In this document: positions 10,529 to 21,636 of the stretch, one piece after another | How the letters are laid out: every line of letters begins with the position of its first letter | Numbering within the stretch: the stretch's first letter is position 1 | From: Enterobacteriaceae bacterium 89 | GTDB lineage: Bacteria > Pseudomonadota > Gammaproteobacteria > Enterobacterales > Enterobacteriaceae | Direction of reading: 5' to 3' | Assembly (NCBI GenBank): GCA_014156375.1 | Contig: RQJH01000003.1 | Location: 806,001-870,000 of the forward strand | DNA: 64,000 nt | Notes under the pieces: model-generated | Told to the model about the DNA's origin: nothing | Database searches by the model: none | The model's input: only the letters and a program-made list of their open reading frames with translations | Made by a program: the position numbers and the translations under genes

Positions 10529-11498
10529 ATTTCTTAGGGAACAGGTCTTTACGCTTGTACGGCTCAATTTCGCCCGGCCTGCGCGTTTTGAGCAGTTTGA
10601 GGATCCAGGTGTACTGTTCGGTGTGAGGGGTGACGAAGATTTCCACTTCTTCGTTCATCCGGCGGGCAATCGTCGTGTCATCCGCCTCCATTAAATCGTC
10701 CATCGGTGGACGGATTTCAACGGTCAGGCGATGCGTCTTGCCATCGTACACAGGAAACAGCGGGATGACCCGCGCGCGGCAAACTTTCATCAAACGGCCA
10801 ATGGCCGGCAGAGTCGCCTTGTAGGTCGCGAAGAAATCAACGAACTCGCTGTGTTCCTCGCCGTGGTCCTGATCCGGCAGATAGTAACCCCAGTAGCCCT
10901 CACGCACGGATTTAATGAACGGTTTGATACCGTCATTACGCGCGTGCATACGGCCGCCAAAGCGGCGACGGACGGTGTTCCAGACGTAATCAAACACCGG
11001 ATTACCCTGATTGTGGAACATGGCCGCCATTTTCTGGCCTTTTGACGCCATCAGCATTGCGGGAATATCCACGCCCCAGCCATGCGGCACGAGGAAAATC
11101 ACTTTTTCGTCGTTACGCTGCATTTCCTCGATGATTTCGAGGCCCTTCCAGTCTACGCGGTGCAGTATTTCCTTCGGATCGCGCAGGCCCAGCTCCGCCA
11201 TCATCATCATCGCCTGAGGGGCGGTGGCATACATCTCATCGATGATCGCTTCACGCTCCGCGTCACTTTTCTCCGGGAAGCAGTAAAACAGGTTGATCTG
11301 CGCACGACGACGGGAGCTTTTCGCCAGCTTTCCGACAACTTTACCCAGTTTGCCGAGGATCGGATCGCGAAATGAAGGAGGTGTCAGCGCAATCCCGGCA
11401 AAGGCAAAAACCCCCAGCCAGGAGCCCCAGTAGCGGGGATGCAGAAAAGACTTTTCAAACTGCGGAATAAACTCACTATTATTTTTTTTCGTTTCCAT
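10527..11498 (-). CDS. lpxM: Lipid A myristoyltransferase (LpxM/MsbB)
   Basis: Inner-membrane late acyltransferase that adds myristate to the 3'-linked hydroxymyristate of Kdo2-lauroyl-lipid IVA, completing hexa-acylated lipid A. 323 residues, colinear with E. coli LpxM from METKKNNSE to PYKRKDLF. An N-terminal membrane anchor (about 20-45) is followed by the HX4-5D/E acyltransferase motif ([11 protein letters not shown]) and the second block [14 protein letters not shown]. It follows mepM in the same direction but a terminator separates them. Confidence 0.97.
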   Translation of the reverse strand: METKKNNSEFIPQFEKSFLHPRYWGSWLGVFAFAGIALTPPSFRDPILGKLGKVVGKLAKSSRRRAQINLFYCFPEKSDAEREAIIDEMYATAPQAMMMMAELGLRDPKEILHRVDWKGLEIIEEMQRNDEKVIFLVPHGWGVDIPAMLMASKGQKMAAMFHNQGNPVFDYVWNTVRRRFGGRMHARNDGIKPFIKSVREGYWGYYLPDQDHGEEHSEFVDFFATYKATLPAIGRLMKVCRARVIPLFPVYDGKTHRLTVEIRPPMDDLMEADDTTIARRMNEEVEIFVTPHTEQYTWILKLLKTRRPGEIEPYKRKDLFPKK

Positions 11499-11572
11499 GC
11501 CTGTTCCACAATCATGTCGGAATAAGTGAAAGATGCAGATAGTTTAGCGACGAGCCAGACTTCGCACAAAAG

Positions 11573-11604
11573 AAAAAGCCGACGCGGCACAGCGCATCGG
11601 CTTT
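11573..11604 (-). terminator. Intrinsic terminator of the znuA-mepM unit
   Basis: Minus-strand hairpin with arms AAAGCCGATGCG and CGCGTCGGCTTT followed by a T-rich tail (TTTTTCTTTT), directly after the mepM stop. Confidence 0.8.
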
Positions 11605-11617
11605 AAGAGGTCAGCAA

Positions 11618-12937
11618 TTAGTCAATCTGCAGCTGTGGAACCACGTCTTTGACCTGAGCCAGATAGTCACGACGATCGGAGCCGGTCAGACCTTCGGTGT
11701 GCGGCAGCTTCGCCGTCAGCGGGTTCACCGCCTGCTGGTTGATCCACACTTCATAGTGCAGATGCGGGCCGGTTGAACGTCCGGTATTGCCGGAAAGCGC
11801 GATACGGTCGCCACGTTTCACCTTCTGCCCTTCTTTCACCAACAGCTTACGCAGGTGCATGTAGCGCGTGGTGTAAGTGCGACCATGGCGTAGAGCGACA
11901 TAGTAGCCCGCAGCACCGCTGCGTTTTGCTACGACCACTTCGCCATCGCCCACAGCCAGCACCGGCGTACCCTGTGGCATCGCAAAGTCAACGCCACGGT
12001 GTGGCGCCACACGGCCCGTTACCGGGTTCAGGCGACGAGGGTTGAAGTTGGAGGAAACGCGGAACTGACGCGCCGTCGGGAAGCGCATAAAGCCTTTCGC
12101 CAGGCCCGTACCGTTACGGTCGTAGAACTTGCCGTCTTCGGCGCGGATCGCATAGTAATCTTTGCCTGCTGAACGCAGACGAACGCCAAGCAGCTGGCTT
12201 TGCTCACGCTTGCCGTCCAGCATTTCGCGGGACATCAGCACCGAGAACTCATCGCCTTTCTTCAGCTTACGCAGGTCGAGCTGCCACTGCATAGCTTTGA
12301 TCACCGCGCTAGTTTCCGTGCTGGTTAAGCCTGCATCGCGCGCGCTGGAAACAAAGCTGGTGCCAACGGTGCCTTTCAACACATTGTTGACCCAGTCGCC
12401 CTGCTGCGTTTCGCTGCTCATTTTGAAACCGTTTCCAGCTTTGTCGTAGGTACGGGTTTCACGGCGAGACATTTCCCACGTCAGGCGCTGTAAATCGCCG
12501 TCGGCGTTCAGCGTCCAGGAAAGCTGTTGACCAATTTTCAGATTACGCAGGTCTTTATCGGCTGCCGACAGCTGGCTGATTTCGCCCATGTCGATACCGT
12601 ACTGGTTCAGGACGCTGCTGAGGGTGTCGCCGGTAGAAACGACATATTCATGAACGCCAGCCTCGTTATCGGCTTTGTCGTCCAGCTCATCCTGCGGGAT
12701 GGCTTCATCTTCCTGCGGAGCCTGATCGATAGGTTCACTGGCTTCCGGCAGCAGAGAGTGGATTTGGCTTTTCTCAAGCTCAATGGTTCTGACAATTGGT
12801 GCTGAATCGGGGTGGTAGACGTACGGTCGCCAGACGGCGACCGCAAGTGTGAGAACTGTAAGCGACCCGAGCATAACTCGGTGGGGTCGCGGCAAATTAT
12901 TAAATGCCAGGGCGACAGAGCGGGCTATCTGCTGCAC
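11618..12937 (-). CDS. mepM: MepM, murein DD-endopeptidase
   Basis: Cleaves D-Ala-mDAP cross-links in peptidoglycan, making room for new strands during elongation. 439 residues: a membrane anchor near the N-terminus (about 20-38), an OapA/LysM-like domain around residues 95-145 (YVVSTGDTLSSVLNQYGI), a helical linker, and a C-terminal M23 (LytM) domain with zinc ligands in HRGVDFA and HLHYEVW. It starts 15 nt after znuA and is likely cotranscribed with it, so a zinc enzyme is tied to Zur-controlled zinc uptake. E. coli has the same order. Confidence 0.96.
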   Translation of the reverse strand: MQQIARSVALAFNNLPRPHRVMLGSLTVLTLAVAVWRPYVYHPDSAPIVRTIELEKSQIHSLLPEASEPIDQAPQEDEAIPQDELDDKADNEAGVHEYVVSTGDTLSSVLNQYGIDMGEISQLSAADKDLRNLKIGQQLSWTLNADGDLQRLTWEMSRRETRTYDKAGNGFKMSSETQQGDWVNNVLKGTVGTSFVSSARDAGLTSTETSAVIKAMQWQLDLRKLKKGDEFSVLMSREMLDGKREQSQLLGVRLRSAGKDYYAIRAEDGKFYDRNGTGLAKGFMRFPTARQFRVSSNFNPRRLNPVTGRVAPHRGVDFAMPQGTPVLAVGDGEVVVAKRSGAAGYYVALRHGRTYTTRYMHLRKLLVKEGQKVKRGDRIALSGNTGRSTGPHLHYEVWINQQAVNPLTAKLPHTEGLTGSDRRDYLAQVKDVVPQLQID

Positions 12938-12952
12938 GTATTCACTTCCTCG

Positions 12953-13897
12953 TTAATCTCCTTTCAGGCAGCTCGCATACTGGTTAGCCAGTTGGCTCAA
13001 AAACGCCATATAGCTTGTTTTACCCAGCTGGATGTTGGTACCAAGGGGATCCAACGTTCCCATTCGAACGGAGGTTCCGCGGGCCACTGTTTCCACCACT
13101 GCCGGCCTGAATTGTGGCTCAGCAAAAACGCAGGTCGCTTTTTGCTCAACCAACTGTGTTCTTATTTCATGTAAACGCTGCGCACCGGGCTGGATTTCAG
13201 GGTTGACGGTAAAATGCCCCAGAGAGGTCAGTCCGTAGTGTTTTTCGTAATAGCCATAGGCGTCATGAAAAACGAAATACCCTTTGCCTTTCAACGGTGC
13301 CAGCTCGTTACCCACCTGCTTATCGGTTGCGGCAAGCTGTGCCTCAAAATCCTTCAGGTTGGCGTCTAGTTTGGCTCGACTTTGCGGCATAAGTTCCACT
13401 AATTTATCGTGGATTGCAACCGCCGACAGGCGCGCTATCTCTGGTGACAGCCACAGGTGCATGTTGTACTCACCATGATGGTGATCTGCATCACCTTTTT
13501 CCGCTCCGGCATGGTCGTGATCGTGGTCATGATCGTCGTCGTCCGCCCCTTTCATGAGTAACGGTTTCACGCCTGGCAATGCGGAAATAGTGACTTTTTT
13601 TGCATCAGGAAAAGCGGAGGCTGTCTTGTCCATAAATGCTTCCATCTCCGGACCGATCCAGACGACTAAGTCAGCGTTTTGTAAGCGTTTTGCATCACTT
13701 GGGCGCAGGGAATAGTCATGCTCGGAGGCGCCGTCAGGCAGCAATACCTGGGTGTCGGTGACGCCATCGGCGATAGCGGAGGCAATAAAACCAATCGGTT
13801 TCAGCGAAGCGACAACGGCGGCGTTGGCCTGCTTCGCGGTGGTACCCCACAATGCCGCAGAAAATGCAGCGAAAAGAAGCGTCTTTTTATGTAACAT
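12953..13897 (-). CDS. znuA: ZnuA, periplasmic zinc-binding protein
   Basis: Substrate-binding protein of the high-affinity ZnuABC zinc importer. From ATG 13897 (MLHKKTLLF) it is 314 residues with a signal peptide ending near ANA-AVV. Zinc ligands are expected in SEHDYSLR and in [10 protein letters not shown], and the typical acidic His-rich loop ([11 protein letters not shown]... HHHGEYN, about residues 115-145) is present and slightly longer than in K-12. The open frame reaches 13969, but that longer start would run through the Zur operator, so the signal-peptide start is preferred. Divergent from znuCB. Confidence 0.97.
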   Translation of the reverse strand: MLHKKTLLFAAFSAALWGTTAKQANAAVVASLKPIGFIASAIADGVTDTQVLLPDGASEHDYSLRPSDAKRLQNADLVVWIGPEMEAFMDKTASAFPDAKKVTISALPGVKPLLMKGADDDDHDHDHDHAGAEKGDADHHHGEYNMHLWLSPEIARLSAVAIHDKLVELMPQSRAKLDANLKDFEAQLAATDKQVGNELAPLKGKGYFVFHDAYGYYEKHYGLTSLGHFTVNPEIQPGAQRLHEIRTQLVEQKATCVFAEPQFRPAVVETVARGTSVRMGTLDPLGTNIQLGKTSYMAFLSQLANQYASCLKGD

Positions 13898-13926
13898 AAT
13901 GCGTCGACTCATCGTACTGAATGAAA

Positions 13927-13949
13927 GAAGTGTGATATTATAACATTCA
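13927..13949. promoter_or_regulatory. Zur box between znuA and znuCB
   Basis: The stretch GTGATATTATAACATTC with flanking GAAGT matches the E. coli znu Zur operator almost base for base. A single dimer-pair site centred in the 78-bp divergent gap can repress both arms with zinc-loaded Zur. Confidence 0.9.
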
Positions 13950-13975
13950 CTGACTTGTGCAACCCCCAAATTGTC

Positions 13976-14728
13976 ATGACGAATCTAGTAACGCTCGAAA
14001 ATATCTCGGTCAGCTTCGGCCAGCGCCGCGTGCTGTCCGATGTATCCCTGGCATTGAAACCAGGCAAAATTTTGACTCTGCTTGGCCCAAATGGCGCAGG
14101 CAAGTCCACGTTGGTACGCGTGGTTTTAGGTCTGGTAGCACCGGATTCAGGAACGATCAACCGGGACAACAAGCTGCGCATTGGCTACGTCCCGCAGAAG
14201 CTGCACCTCGACGCCACCCTGCCTCTTACCGTGAGTCGCTTCTTGCGCCTTCGCCCCGGCGTGCGCAAAGAGGACATTCTTCCGGCGCTGAAACGCGTTC
14301 AGGCAGGACACCTGCTGGAAGCGCCGATGCAAAAACTTTCCGGCGGTGAAACCCAGCGCGTGCTGTTAGCTCGTGCGTTGCTCAATCAGCCTCAACTGCT
14401 GGTTCTTGATGAGCCAACTCAGGGCGTTGATGTCAACGGCCAGGTCGCACTGTACGATTTGATTGATCAGTTGCGCACTGAACTCGACTGCGCCGTGCTG
14501 ATGGTCTCTCACGACCTGCATCTGGTGATGGCGAAAACAGATGAAGTGCTGTGTCTGAATCATCATATTTGCTGTTCCGGCACCCCGGACGTGGTTTCGA
14601 TGCACCCTGAATTTATCTCCATGTTCGGCCCGCGCGGTGCGCAGCAGCTGGGGATCTATCGCCACCAGCACAACCACCGCCATGATTTGCAGGGAAGAAT
14701 TGTTTTACGCCGGGGAAATGACCGCTGA
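13976..14728 (+). CDS. znuC: ZnuC, zinc ABC transporter ATPase
   Basis: ATP-binding subunit energising ZnuB. 250 residues with Walker [10 protein letters not shown], the ABC signature LSGGETQRV, Walker B LLVLDEP and the switch histidine (MVSHDLH). The C-terminal tail is His-rich ([15 protein letters not shown]), usual for ZnuC. ATG 13976 (MTNLVTLEN) is used; the frame opens at 13955, which would crowd the Zur box region. The stop overlaps the znuB start as TGATG. Confidence 0.97.
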   Translation: MTNLVTLENISVSFGQRRVLSDVSLALKPGKILTLLGPNGAGKSTLVRVVLGLVAPDSGTINRDNKLRIGYVPQKLHLDATLPLTVSRFLRLRPGVRKEDILPALKRVQAGHLLEAPMQKLSGGETQRVLLARALLNQPQLLVLDEPTQGVDVNGQVALYDLIDQLRTELDCAVLMVSHDLHLVMAKTDEVLCLNHHICCSGTPDVVSMHPEFISMFGPRGAQQLGIYRHQHNHRHDLQGRIVLRRGNDR

Positions 14729-15513
14729 TGATTGAATTACTGTTTCCCGGCTGGCTGGCCGGTGTAATGCTGGCGTGCGCCGCGGGTCCGCTGGGCTCGT
14801 TTGTGGTGTGGCGCAGAATGTCCTATTTCGGCGATACCCTCGCCCATGCATCTCTTTTAGGCGTGGCTTTCGGTCTGCTGCTGAACGTGAATCCGTTCTA
14901 TGCGGTCATCGCCGTGACACTACTACTGGCAGGCGGGCTGGTCTGGCTGGAGCGCCGCCCTCACCTCGCGATTGATACCCTGCTCGGCATTATGGCGCAC
15001 AGCGCGCTGTCGCTTGGTCTGGTGGTCGTCAGCCTGATGTCTAACGTACGCGTGGATCTGATGGCCTATCTGTTCGGCGATTTGCTGGCCGTCACCCCAC
15101 AGGATTTGATCTCTATCGCCCTTGGTGTGATGGTGGTGGTGGCAATTCTGCTGTGGCAGTGGCGCAATCTGCTGTCGATGACCATCAGTCCGGACCTCGC
15201 GTTTGTCGACGGCGTAAAGCTGCAGCGCGTCAAACTGCTGCTGATGCTGGTCACAGCACTAACTATCGGTGTGGCGATGAAGTTTGTCGGCGCACTGATC
15301 ATCACGTCCCTGCTGATCATTCCTGCCGCAACGGCACGTCGCTTTGCCAAAACGCCTGAACAGATGGCGGGCATTGCTGTCGGCATCGGGATGATTGCCG
15401 TCACCGGCGGTCTGACGTTCTCTGCGTTTTACGACACGCCTGCCGGGCCCTCCGTGGTGCTCTGCGCCGCCGTGTTGTTTATCCTAAGCATGATGAAAAA
15501 AACCGCCCAGTAG
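14728..15513 (+). CDS. znuB: ZnuB, zinc ABC transporter permease
   Basis: Membrane channel subunit of ZnuABC, family 3 (metal-chelate type) permease. 261 residues, mostly hydrophobic with about eight membrane segments, and the conserved [13 protein letters not shown] motif near the N-terminus. Translationally coupled to znuC through a 1-nt overlap. Its TAG stop (15511-15513) lies inside the loop and arm of the terminator hairpin. Confidence 0.97.
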   Translation: MIELLFPGWLAGVMLACAAGPLGSFVVWRRMSYFGDTLAHASLLGVAFGLLLNVNPFYAVIAVTLLLAGGLVWLERRPHLAIDTLLGIMAHSALSLGLVVVSLMSNVRVDLMAYLFGDLLAVTPQDLISIALGVMVVVAILLWQWRNLLSMTISPDLAFVDGVKLQRVKLLLMLVTALTIGVAMKFVGALIITSLLIIPAATARRFAKTPEQMAGIAVGIGMIAVTGGLTFSAFYDTPAGPSVVLCAAVLFILSMMKKTAQ

Positions 15514-15526
15514 GCGGTTTTTTTTT
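15495..15526. terminator. Terminator shared by znuCB and ruvAB
   Basis: Hairpin AAAACCGCC / GGCGGTTTT followed by a long T-run on the plus strand and A-run (T on minus) on the other side; it can end transcription from both convergent operons. The znuB stop codon is part of the hairpin. Confidence 0.85.
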
Positions 15527-15547
15527 CGGGCTGCATCCACCAAGGAC

Positions 15548-16561
<1,014 letters not shown>

Positions 16562-16566
16562 TTACC

Positions 16567-17178
16567 TCACATCGCGGCGCGCAGGGCGTCGCGGATTAGC
16601 GTTTCACTGCTGGCATTCGGGGTGGCGATTTTGCTCACCATTCGGCTGGCTTCCTGTGGTTTATAGCCCAGCGCCACCAGCGCAGCAACCGCTTCCTGCT
16701 CGGCGTCGTCGGTTGCCTGACTTGCAGGAGAAGTCAGCACCAGATCGGCGGCAGGTGTAAACAGATCGCCATGCAGACCCTTGAAGCGGTCTTTCATTTC
16801 GACGACCAGACGCTCGGCGGTTTTTTTGCCAATGCCCGGCAGTTTCACCAGCGCCACGGAATCTTCACGCTCAACGGAGTTCACGAACTGCTGTGCAGAC
16901 ATACCAGAAAGAATAGCTAACGCCAGCTTCGGCCCCACGCCGTTGGTCTTAATCAGCTCACGGAACAGCGTGCGTTCTTGCTTATTATTGAAGCCGTACA
17001 GCAGCTGCGCATCTTCACGCACCACGAACTGGGTGAAGACGGTGGCTTCACTCCCCTGCTCCGGCAGTTCGTAAAAGCAGGTCATCGGCATATGCACTTC
17101 ATAGCCAACGCCACCCACCTCCAGTAACACCAGCGGGGGTTGTTTTTCGATAATGATGCCTCTGAGTCTGCCGATCAC
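16567..17178 (-). CDS. ruvA: RuvA, Holliday junction-binding protein
   Basis: Forms tetramers that hold the four-way junction in square-planar form and load RuvB rings. 203 residues: an N-terminal OB-fold domain (1-65), two helix-hairpin-helix motifs ([29 protein letters not shown]), an acidic pin region and a C-terminal RuvB-binding domain. First gene of ruvAB. In K-12 yebB lies between ruvC and ruvA; here that space is only 72 nt. Confidence 0.98.
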   Translation of the reverse strand: MIGRLRGIIIEKQPPLVLLEVGGVGYEVHMPMTCFYELPEQGSEATVFTQFVVREDAQLLYGFNNKQERTLFRELIKTNGVGPKLALAILSGMSAQQFVNSVEREDSVALVKLPGIGKKTAERLVVEMKDRFKGLHGDLFTPAADLVLTSPASQATDDAEQEAVAALVALGYKPQEASRMVSKIATPNASSETLIRDALRAAM

Positions 17179-17220
17179 GTGACGCTCCTGCGTTAAGGTC
17201 TGAACGAATGCTCTATCATA

Positions 17221-17246
17221 AAAAAAGGCTGGATAAATATCCAGCC
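17221..17246 (-). promoter_or_regulatory. LexA (SOS) box of ruvAB overlapping the ruvC terminator
   Basis: CTGGATAAATATCCAG (17229-17244) fits the LexA rule CTG-N10-CAG and sits about 50 nt upstream of ruvA. The same dyad, extended to GGCTGG...CCAGCC and followed on the minus strand by seven T (to 17220), forms an intrinsic terminator for the upstream yebC-ruvC transcript. One palindrome thus serves as operator and terminator, as in E. coli. Confidence 0.88.
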
Positions 17247-17250
17247 TCTA

Positions 17251-17772
17251 TTATCTTAATCTTCCGCGAGCCAGATTGAGCCGCGTTTCGCTCATCTGCA
17301 CCGCATTCTGACTGATGTGGCAGTGGGTGATGGCAATCGCCAGCGCATCGGCGGCATCCGCCTGCGGATTTGCCGGAAGCTTCAGCAGCGTTCGCACCAT
17401 GTGCTGAACCTGCGATTTTTCCGCCCCGCCGTTGCCGACCACGGTCTGCTTCACCTGACGCGCCGCGTATTCAAACACCGGCAGATCCTGGTTCACTGCC
17501 GCGACAATCGCCACGCCGCGAGCCTGACCCAGCTTCAGCGCCGAATCGGCATTCTTCGCCATGAACACCTGTTCAATGGCGAAAAAATCCGGCTGAAACT
17601 GAGTGATGATTTCCGACACGCCGGCATAAATCAGCTTCAGGCGCGACGGCAAATCATCAACTTTGGTGCGAATACAGCCGCTGCCGAGGTAGGTTAACTG
17701 CCGTCCTGCCTGGCGAATCACACCGTAACCGGTCACGCGCGAGCCTGGGTCAATGCCAAGGATGATAGCCAT
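17251..17772 (-). CDS. ruvC: RuvC, Holliday junction resolvase
   Basis: Dimeric endonuclease that nicks two opposite strands of the junction, releasing recombinant duplexes. 173 residues, RNase H-like fold; acidic metal ligands in [16 protein letters not shown] and the C-terminal [14 protein letters not shown] 17772 was chosen (MAIILGID); the frame also has GTG one codon earlier. It ends at the terminator/SOS box. A small difference from K-12 is [11 protein letters not shown] where E. coli has VVGIGSAEKSQ. Confidence 0.97.
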   Translation of the reverse strand: MAIILGIDPGSRVTGYGVIRQAGRQLTYLGSGCIRTKVDDLPSRLKLIYAGVSEIITQFQPDFFAIEQVFMAKNADSALKLGQARGVAIVAAVNQDLPVFEYAARQVKQTVVGNGGAEKSQVQHMVRTLLKLPANPQADAADALAIAITHCHISQNAVQMSETRLNLARGRLR

Positions 17773-17809
17773 CACGCGTCTCCGGTCAGGTGGAAGTCAC
17801 AGCACGCCA

Positions 17810-18550
17810 TTACAGCGTAGCCGCCACCTCATCAGAGATCTCACCGTTGTGGTAAACCTCTTGCACGTCGTCACAGTCTTCCAGCATGTCGATCAGACGC
17901 AGCAGTTTCGGTGCCGTTTCTGCATCCATATCCGCTTTGGTTGACGGGATCATCGTCACTTCAGCGTTGTCTGCTTTCAGGCCAGCCGCTTCCAGTGCAT
18001 CACGCACAGCGCCCATTTCTTCCCAGGCGGTGTAAACGTCGATTGCGCCGTCGTCGAAGGTCACAACGTCTTCAGCACCGGCTTCCAGCGCCGCTTCCAT
18101 GATCACGTCTTCATCGCCCTTCTCGAAGGAGATCACGCCTTTTTTGCTGAACAGGTAGGCTACGGAACCGTCGGTACCGAGGTTGCCACCGGTTTTGGTG
18201 AAGGCGTGACGCACTTCGGCTACGGTACGGTTACGGTTGTCAGACAGACATTCGATCATCACTGCGGTGCCGCCAGGACCATAACCTTCATAAATGATGG
18301 TTTCCATGTTCGCGTCTTCATCACCGCCCACGCCACGCGCAATGGCTCGGTTCAGGGTGTCGCGAGTCATGTTGTTGGACAGCGCCTTGTCGATAGCAGC
18401 ACGCAGACGTGGGTTAGAACCCGCATCGCCGCCACCCAGACGGGCTGCGGTAACCAGCTCGCGGATGATTTTGGTGAAGATCTTACCGCGCTTGGCATCC
18501 TGTGCCGCTTTGCGGTGTTTGGTGTTGGCCCACTTACTATGACCTGCCAT
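17810..18550 (-). CDS. yebC: YebC/PmpR family protein
   Basis: 246 residues starting [21 protein letters not shown], the signature of the YebC/TACO1 family. Members have been described as transcriptional regulators and, more recently, as factors that help ribosomes through proline stretches. Three-domain fold, no catalytic motif. It lies between nudB and ruvC on the same strand, as in E. coli, and is probably part of an aspS-nudB-yebC-ruvC transcription unit. Confidence 0.95.
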   Translation of the reverse strand: MAGHSKWANTKHRKAAQDAKRGKIFTKIIRELVTAARLGGGDAGSNPRLRAAIDKALSNNMTRDTLNRAIARGVGGDEDANMETIIYEGYGPGGTAVMIECLSDNRNRTVAEVRHAFTKTGGNLGTDGSVAYLFSKKGVISFEKGDEDVIMEAALEAGAEDVVTFDDGAIDVYTAWEEMGAVRDALEAAGLKADNAEVTMIPSTKADMDAETAPKLLRLIDMLEDCDDVQEVYHNGEISDEVAATL

Positions 18551-18585
18551 AAAATAACTCTCCGAAATTAACGGCGCTGAGCCGT

Positions 18586-19020
18586 TTAAATTACAAATTC
18601 TTCAATCGCCTGCCGGTTGCTCCACGACTTGGTGAGCGCAGCCGCTTCAGAGGCCGCGACCCATTGCCAGGCGAGATGCTCGCTGATCTCAACCGATCGT
18701 TCATGGGGCAGCGCAAGACAGAACCAGGATTCGGTATTGCGCTCTATACCCGGGGCATAGCGATGACGTAGATGAGTAAAGATTTCAAACTCCACGGTGC
18801 GCTGACAGTCGATTAAGGCCAGCTGCTCTGAGGCAACATCAATGGCAACCTCTTCCTTTACTTCGCGCACTGCGGCCTGCGACGCGCTTTCACCCTCTTC
18901 CAGGCTGCCGGTTACGGACTGCCAGAAATTGGGATCGTCGCGTCGCTGCAACATCAGCACCCGCTTCGTGTCCTGGGCGTAAATCACCACAAGAATCGAC
19001 ACCGGGCGCTTAAATGACAT
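18586..19020 (-). CDS. nudB: NudB, dihydroneopterin triphosphate diphosphatase
   Basis: Nudix hydrolase removing pyrophosphate from dihydroneopterin triphosphate in folate synthesis. 144 residues from ATG 19020 ([12 protein letters not shown]). The Nudix box [21 protein letters not shown] (GX5EX7REUXEEXGU type) is present near residues 38-58. The frame opens 33 nt earlier, inside aspS; ATG 19020 begins one base after the aspS stop, with GGAG in the aspS 3' end as ribosome site. The C-terminus is about six residues shorter than in K-12. Confidence 0.93.
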   Translation of the reverse strand: MSFKRPVSILVVIYAQDTKRVLMLQRRDDPNFWQSVTGSLEEGESASQAAVREVKEEVAIDVASEQLALIDCQRTVEFEIFTHLRHRYAPGIERNTESWFCLALPHERSVEISEHLAWQWVAASEAAALTKSWSNRQAIEEFVI

Positions 19021-19021
19021 C

Positions 19022-20800
19022 TTACTTGTTCTCCGCAGACTCTTTAGCCACAACCTGAATGCCCAGCTCGGTCAGCGAGGCCGGATTCGCGAAGCTTGGC
19101 GCTTCGGTCATCAGGCAGGCAGCCGCGGTGGTTTTCGGGAAGGCGATAACGTCACGGATGTTGTCAGTGCCGGTCAGCAGCATGGTCAGACGATCCAGAC
19201 CAAACGCCAGGCCTGCGTGCGGTGGAGTACCGTACTTCAGGGCGTCCAGCAGGAAGCCGAATTTCTCGCGCTGTTCCTGCTCGTTAATGCCCAGGATGCC
19301 GAACACGGTCTGCTGCATTTCGCCATTGTGAATACGCACGGAACCGCCGCCCACTTCGTAGCCGTTGATCACCATATCGTAGGCGTTCGCTACCGCGTCT
19401 TCCGGATTGGCTTTCAGCTCAGCGGCAGACATGTCTTTCGCAGAGGTGAACGGGTGGTGCATCGCGGTCAGGCCGCCTTCGCCGTCTTCTTCGAACATCG
19501 GGAAGTCGATAACCCACAGCGGAGCCCATTTGGCTTCGTCGGTCAGGCTCAGGTCTTTACCGAGTTTCAGACGCAGCGCGCCCATGGAGTCTGCAACCAC
19601 TTTCTTGTTGTCGGCGCCGAAGAAGATCATGTCGCCATCCTGAGCACCGGTACGGGTCAGAATTTCTTCGATGATTTCTGCGTTCAGGAATTTCGCCACC
19701 GGACTGGTGATCCCTTCCAGGCCTTTCGCGCGCTCGGTGACTTTGATGTAAGCCAGGCCTTTCGCGCCATAAATCTTGATGAAGTTGCCGTAGTCGTCAA
19801 TCTGCTTACGGCTGAGTGCGGCACCGCCTGGCACACGCAGTGCGGCTACGCGGCCTTTGGCATCGTTAGCCGGGCCGGAGAACACCGCGAACTCGACGCT
19901 TTTCAGCAGGTCAGCAACGTCAACCAGCTCCATCGGGTTACGCAGGTCTGGTTTATCAGAACCGTAGCGACGCTCGGCTTCGGCGAAGGTCATGATTGGG
20001 AAGTCGCCCAGGTCCACGCCTTTGATTTCCAGCCACAGCTGACGCACCAGGGCTTCCATCACTTCACGCACCTGCGGTGCTGTCATGAAGGAAGTCTCGA
20101 CGTCGATCTGGGTAAATTCAGGCTGACGGTCGGCGCGCAGATCTTCGTCACGGAAGCATTTTACGATCTGATAGTAGCGATCGAAGCCGGACATCATCAG
20201 CAGCTGTTTGAATAGCTGAGGTGACTGCGGCAGCGCGTAGAATTTGCCTTTATGAACGCGGGATGGCACCAGGTAATCGCGCGCGCCTTCCGGCGTGGCT
20301 TTGGTGAGCATCGGGGTTTCGATATCGAGGAAACCGTGGTCGTCCATAAAGCGACGAACGAAGCTGGTGATCTTCGCGCGGGTCTTCAGGCGGTTTGCCA
20401 TTTCCGGACGGCGCAGATCGAGATAGCGGTATTTCAGACGCGCTTCTTCGGTGTTGACGTGGTTGGAGTCAAGCGGCAGAGCTTCTGCGCGGTTGATGAT
20501 CGTCAGATCGGACGCCAGCACTTCGATTTCGCCGGTCGCCATATCGCTGTTGACGTTTTTCGCGTCGCGCGCACGCACGGTACCGGTGATTTGAATGCAG
20601 AACTCATTACGCAGTTCAGAAGCCAGATTTAAGGCTTCAGCGCGATCCGGATCGAAAAAGACCTGCACGATGCCTTCACGGTCGCGCATATCGATAAAGA
20701 TAAGGCTACCGAGGTCACGGCGACGGTTGACCCAACCACACAGAGTCACCTGCTGCCCAACGTGGGACTGACGCAGTTGCCCGCAATATTCTGTACGCAT
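19022..20800 (-). CDS. aspS: Aspartyl-tRNA synthetase
   Basis: Class IIb synthetase charging tRNA-Asp. 592 residues (590 in K-12): N-terminal OB-fold anticodon-binding domain (1-105), catalytic core with class II motif 2 ([18 protein letters not shown]), a bacterial-type GAD insertion domain (about 290-410), and motif 3 ([15 protein letters not shown]). Starts [15 protein letters not shown]. Likely head of an operon with nudB directly behind it. Confidence 0.98.
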   Translation of the reverse strand: MRTEYCGQLRQSHVGQQVTLCGWVNRRRDLGSLIFIDMRDREGIVQVFFDPDRAEALNLASELRNEFCIQITGTVRARDAKNVNSDMATGEIEVLASDLTIINRAEALPLDSNHVNTEEARLKYRYLDLRRPEMANRLKTRAKITSFVRRFMDDHGFLDIETPMLTKATPEGARDYLVPSRVHKGKFYALPQSPQLFKQLLMMSGFDRYYQIVKCFRDEDLRADRQPEFTQIDVETSFMTAPQVREVMEALVRQLWLEIKGVDLGDFPIMTFAEAERRYGSDKPDLRNPMELVDVADLLKSVEFAVFSGPANDAKGRVAALRVPGGAALSRKQIDDYGNFIKIYGAKGLAYIKVTERAKGLEGITSPVAKFLNAEIIEEILTRTGAQDGDMIFFGADNKKVVADSMGALRLKLGKDLSLTDEAKWAPLWVIDFPMFEEDGEGGLTAMHHPFTSAKDMSAAELKANPEDAVANAYDMVINGYEVGGGSVRIHNGEMQQTVFGILGINEQEQREKFGFLLDALKYGTPPHAGLAFGLDRLTMLLTGTDNIRDVIAFPKTTAAACLMTEAPSFANPASLTELGIQVVAKESAENK

Positions 20801-21069
20801 GAGAGTTCCCTTAACTTAGCCGCAGGCCGAATTGTCACCTGCCTTGCAGGCAATACTGTCGCAGCTTTAGCTGAATGTCACAACTGGATGAAAAAAGGGG
20901 GCTATTATACTGGAAATTCTGCCGCGCGATAAGTCTGTCGCGCACCAGGCGCGCGTTTGCTGTACGCTCAGTGCGCGTACTCACAAAAATTAACAAAATT
21001 TGTGACGCAGAGTAACCAACTCTCAGCGTATGGTTAGCGTCCTAATGATGTGATTTAACGGGGATTATT

Positions 21070-21636
21070 ATGTTAGAACTGAATGCAAAACAGACGGCGC
21101 TGGTGGTGATCGACCTTCAGGAAGGTATTTTGCCTTTTGCTGGCGGCCCGCACACTTCCGCCGACGTGGTGGCAAAATCAGCGAAGCTTGCTGAAAAATG
21201 CCGCGAGCAGGGATCGCCCGTTATCATGGTTCGCGTTGGCTGGTCTGCGGATTTCGCCGAAGCGCTGAAACAGCCTGTTGATGCACAGGCGGGGGCTCAT
21301 GCGCTGCCGGATAACTGGTGGACCTACCCGCAGGCGCTGGGTAAAAAAGAGAGCGATATTGAAGTCACCAAACGTCAGTGGGGCGCTTTCTACGGCACAG
21401 ACCTGGAGCTGCAACTGCGTCGTCGCGGCATTAACACCATTATCCTGTGCGGCATTTCCACCAATATCGGCGTGGAATCTACCGCGCGTAATGCGTGGGA
21501 GCTGGGCTTCAATCTGGTCATCGCCGAAGATGCGTGCAGCGCCGCAAGTGCCGAGCAGCATCAGGGCAGCATGACTCACATTTTCCCACGCCTGGGCCGA
21601 GTGCGCAGCACTGAGGAAATCCTCAAAGCCCTATGA
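21070..21636 (+). CDS. yecD: YecD, isochorismatase-family protein
   Basis: 188 residues of the cysteine-hydrolase (isochorismatase-like) fold: Asp in [10 protein letters not shown], Lys in [15 protein letters not shown], and the nucleophile-elbow region [20 protein letters not shown]. Where active relatives have the catalytic Cys (typically NVCVESTAR), this protein has Gly (NIGVEST), as the K-12 protein also does, so hydrolase activity by the usual mechanism is doubtful. Function unknown. It overlaps yecE by 4 nt (ATGA), implying coupled translation. Confidence 0.92.
   Translation: MLELNAKQTALVVIDLQEGILPFAGGPHTSADVVAKSAKLAEKCREQGSPVIMVRVGWSADFAEALKQPVDAQAGAHALPDNWWTYPQALGKKESDIEVTKRQWGAFYGTDLELQLRRRGINTIILCGISTNIGVESTARNAWELGFNLVIAEDACSAASAEQHQGSMTHIFPRLGRVRSTEEILKAL

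Noticed and set aside
13898-13969. Longer ZnuA start at 13969
   Set aside because: The 24 extra codons cross the Zur box; MLHKKT at 13897 is a proper signal peptide start.
20981-21005. Inverted repeat TCACAAA...TTTGTGA upstream of yecD
   Set aside because: Half-sites are in reverse order for CRP (TCACA before TGTGA) and no family fits; AT-rich chance dyad is likely.
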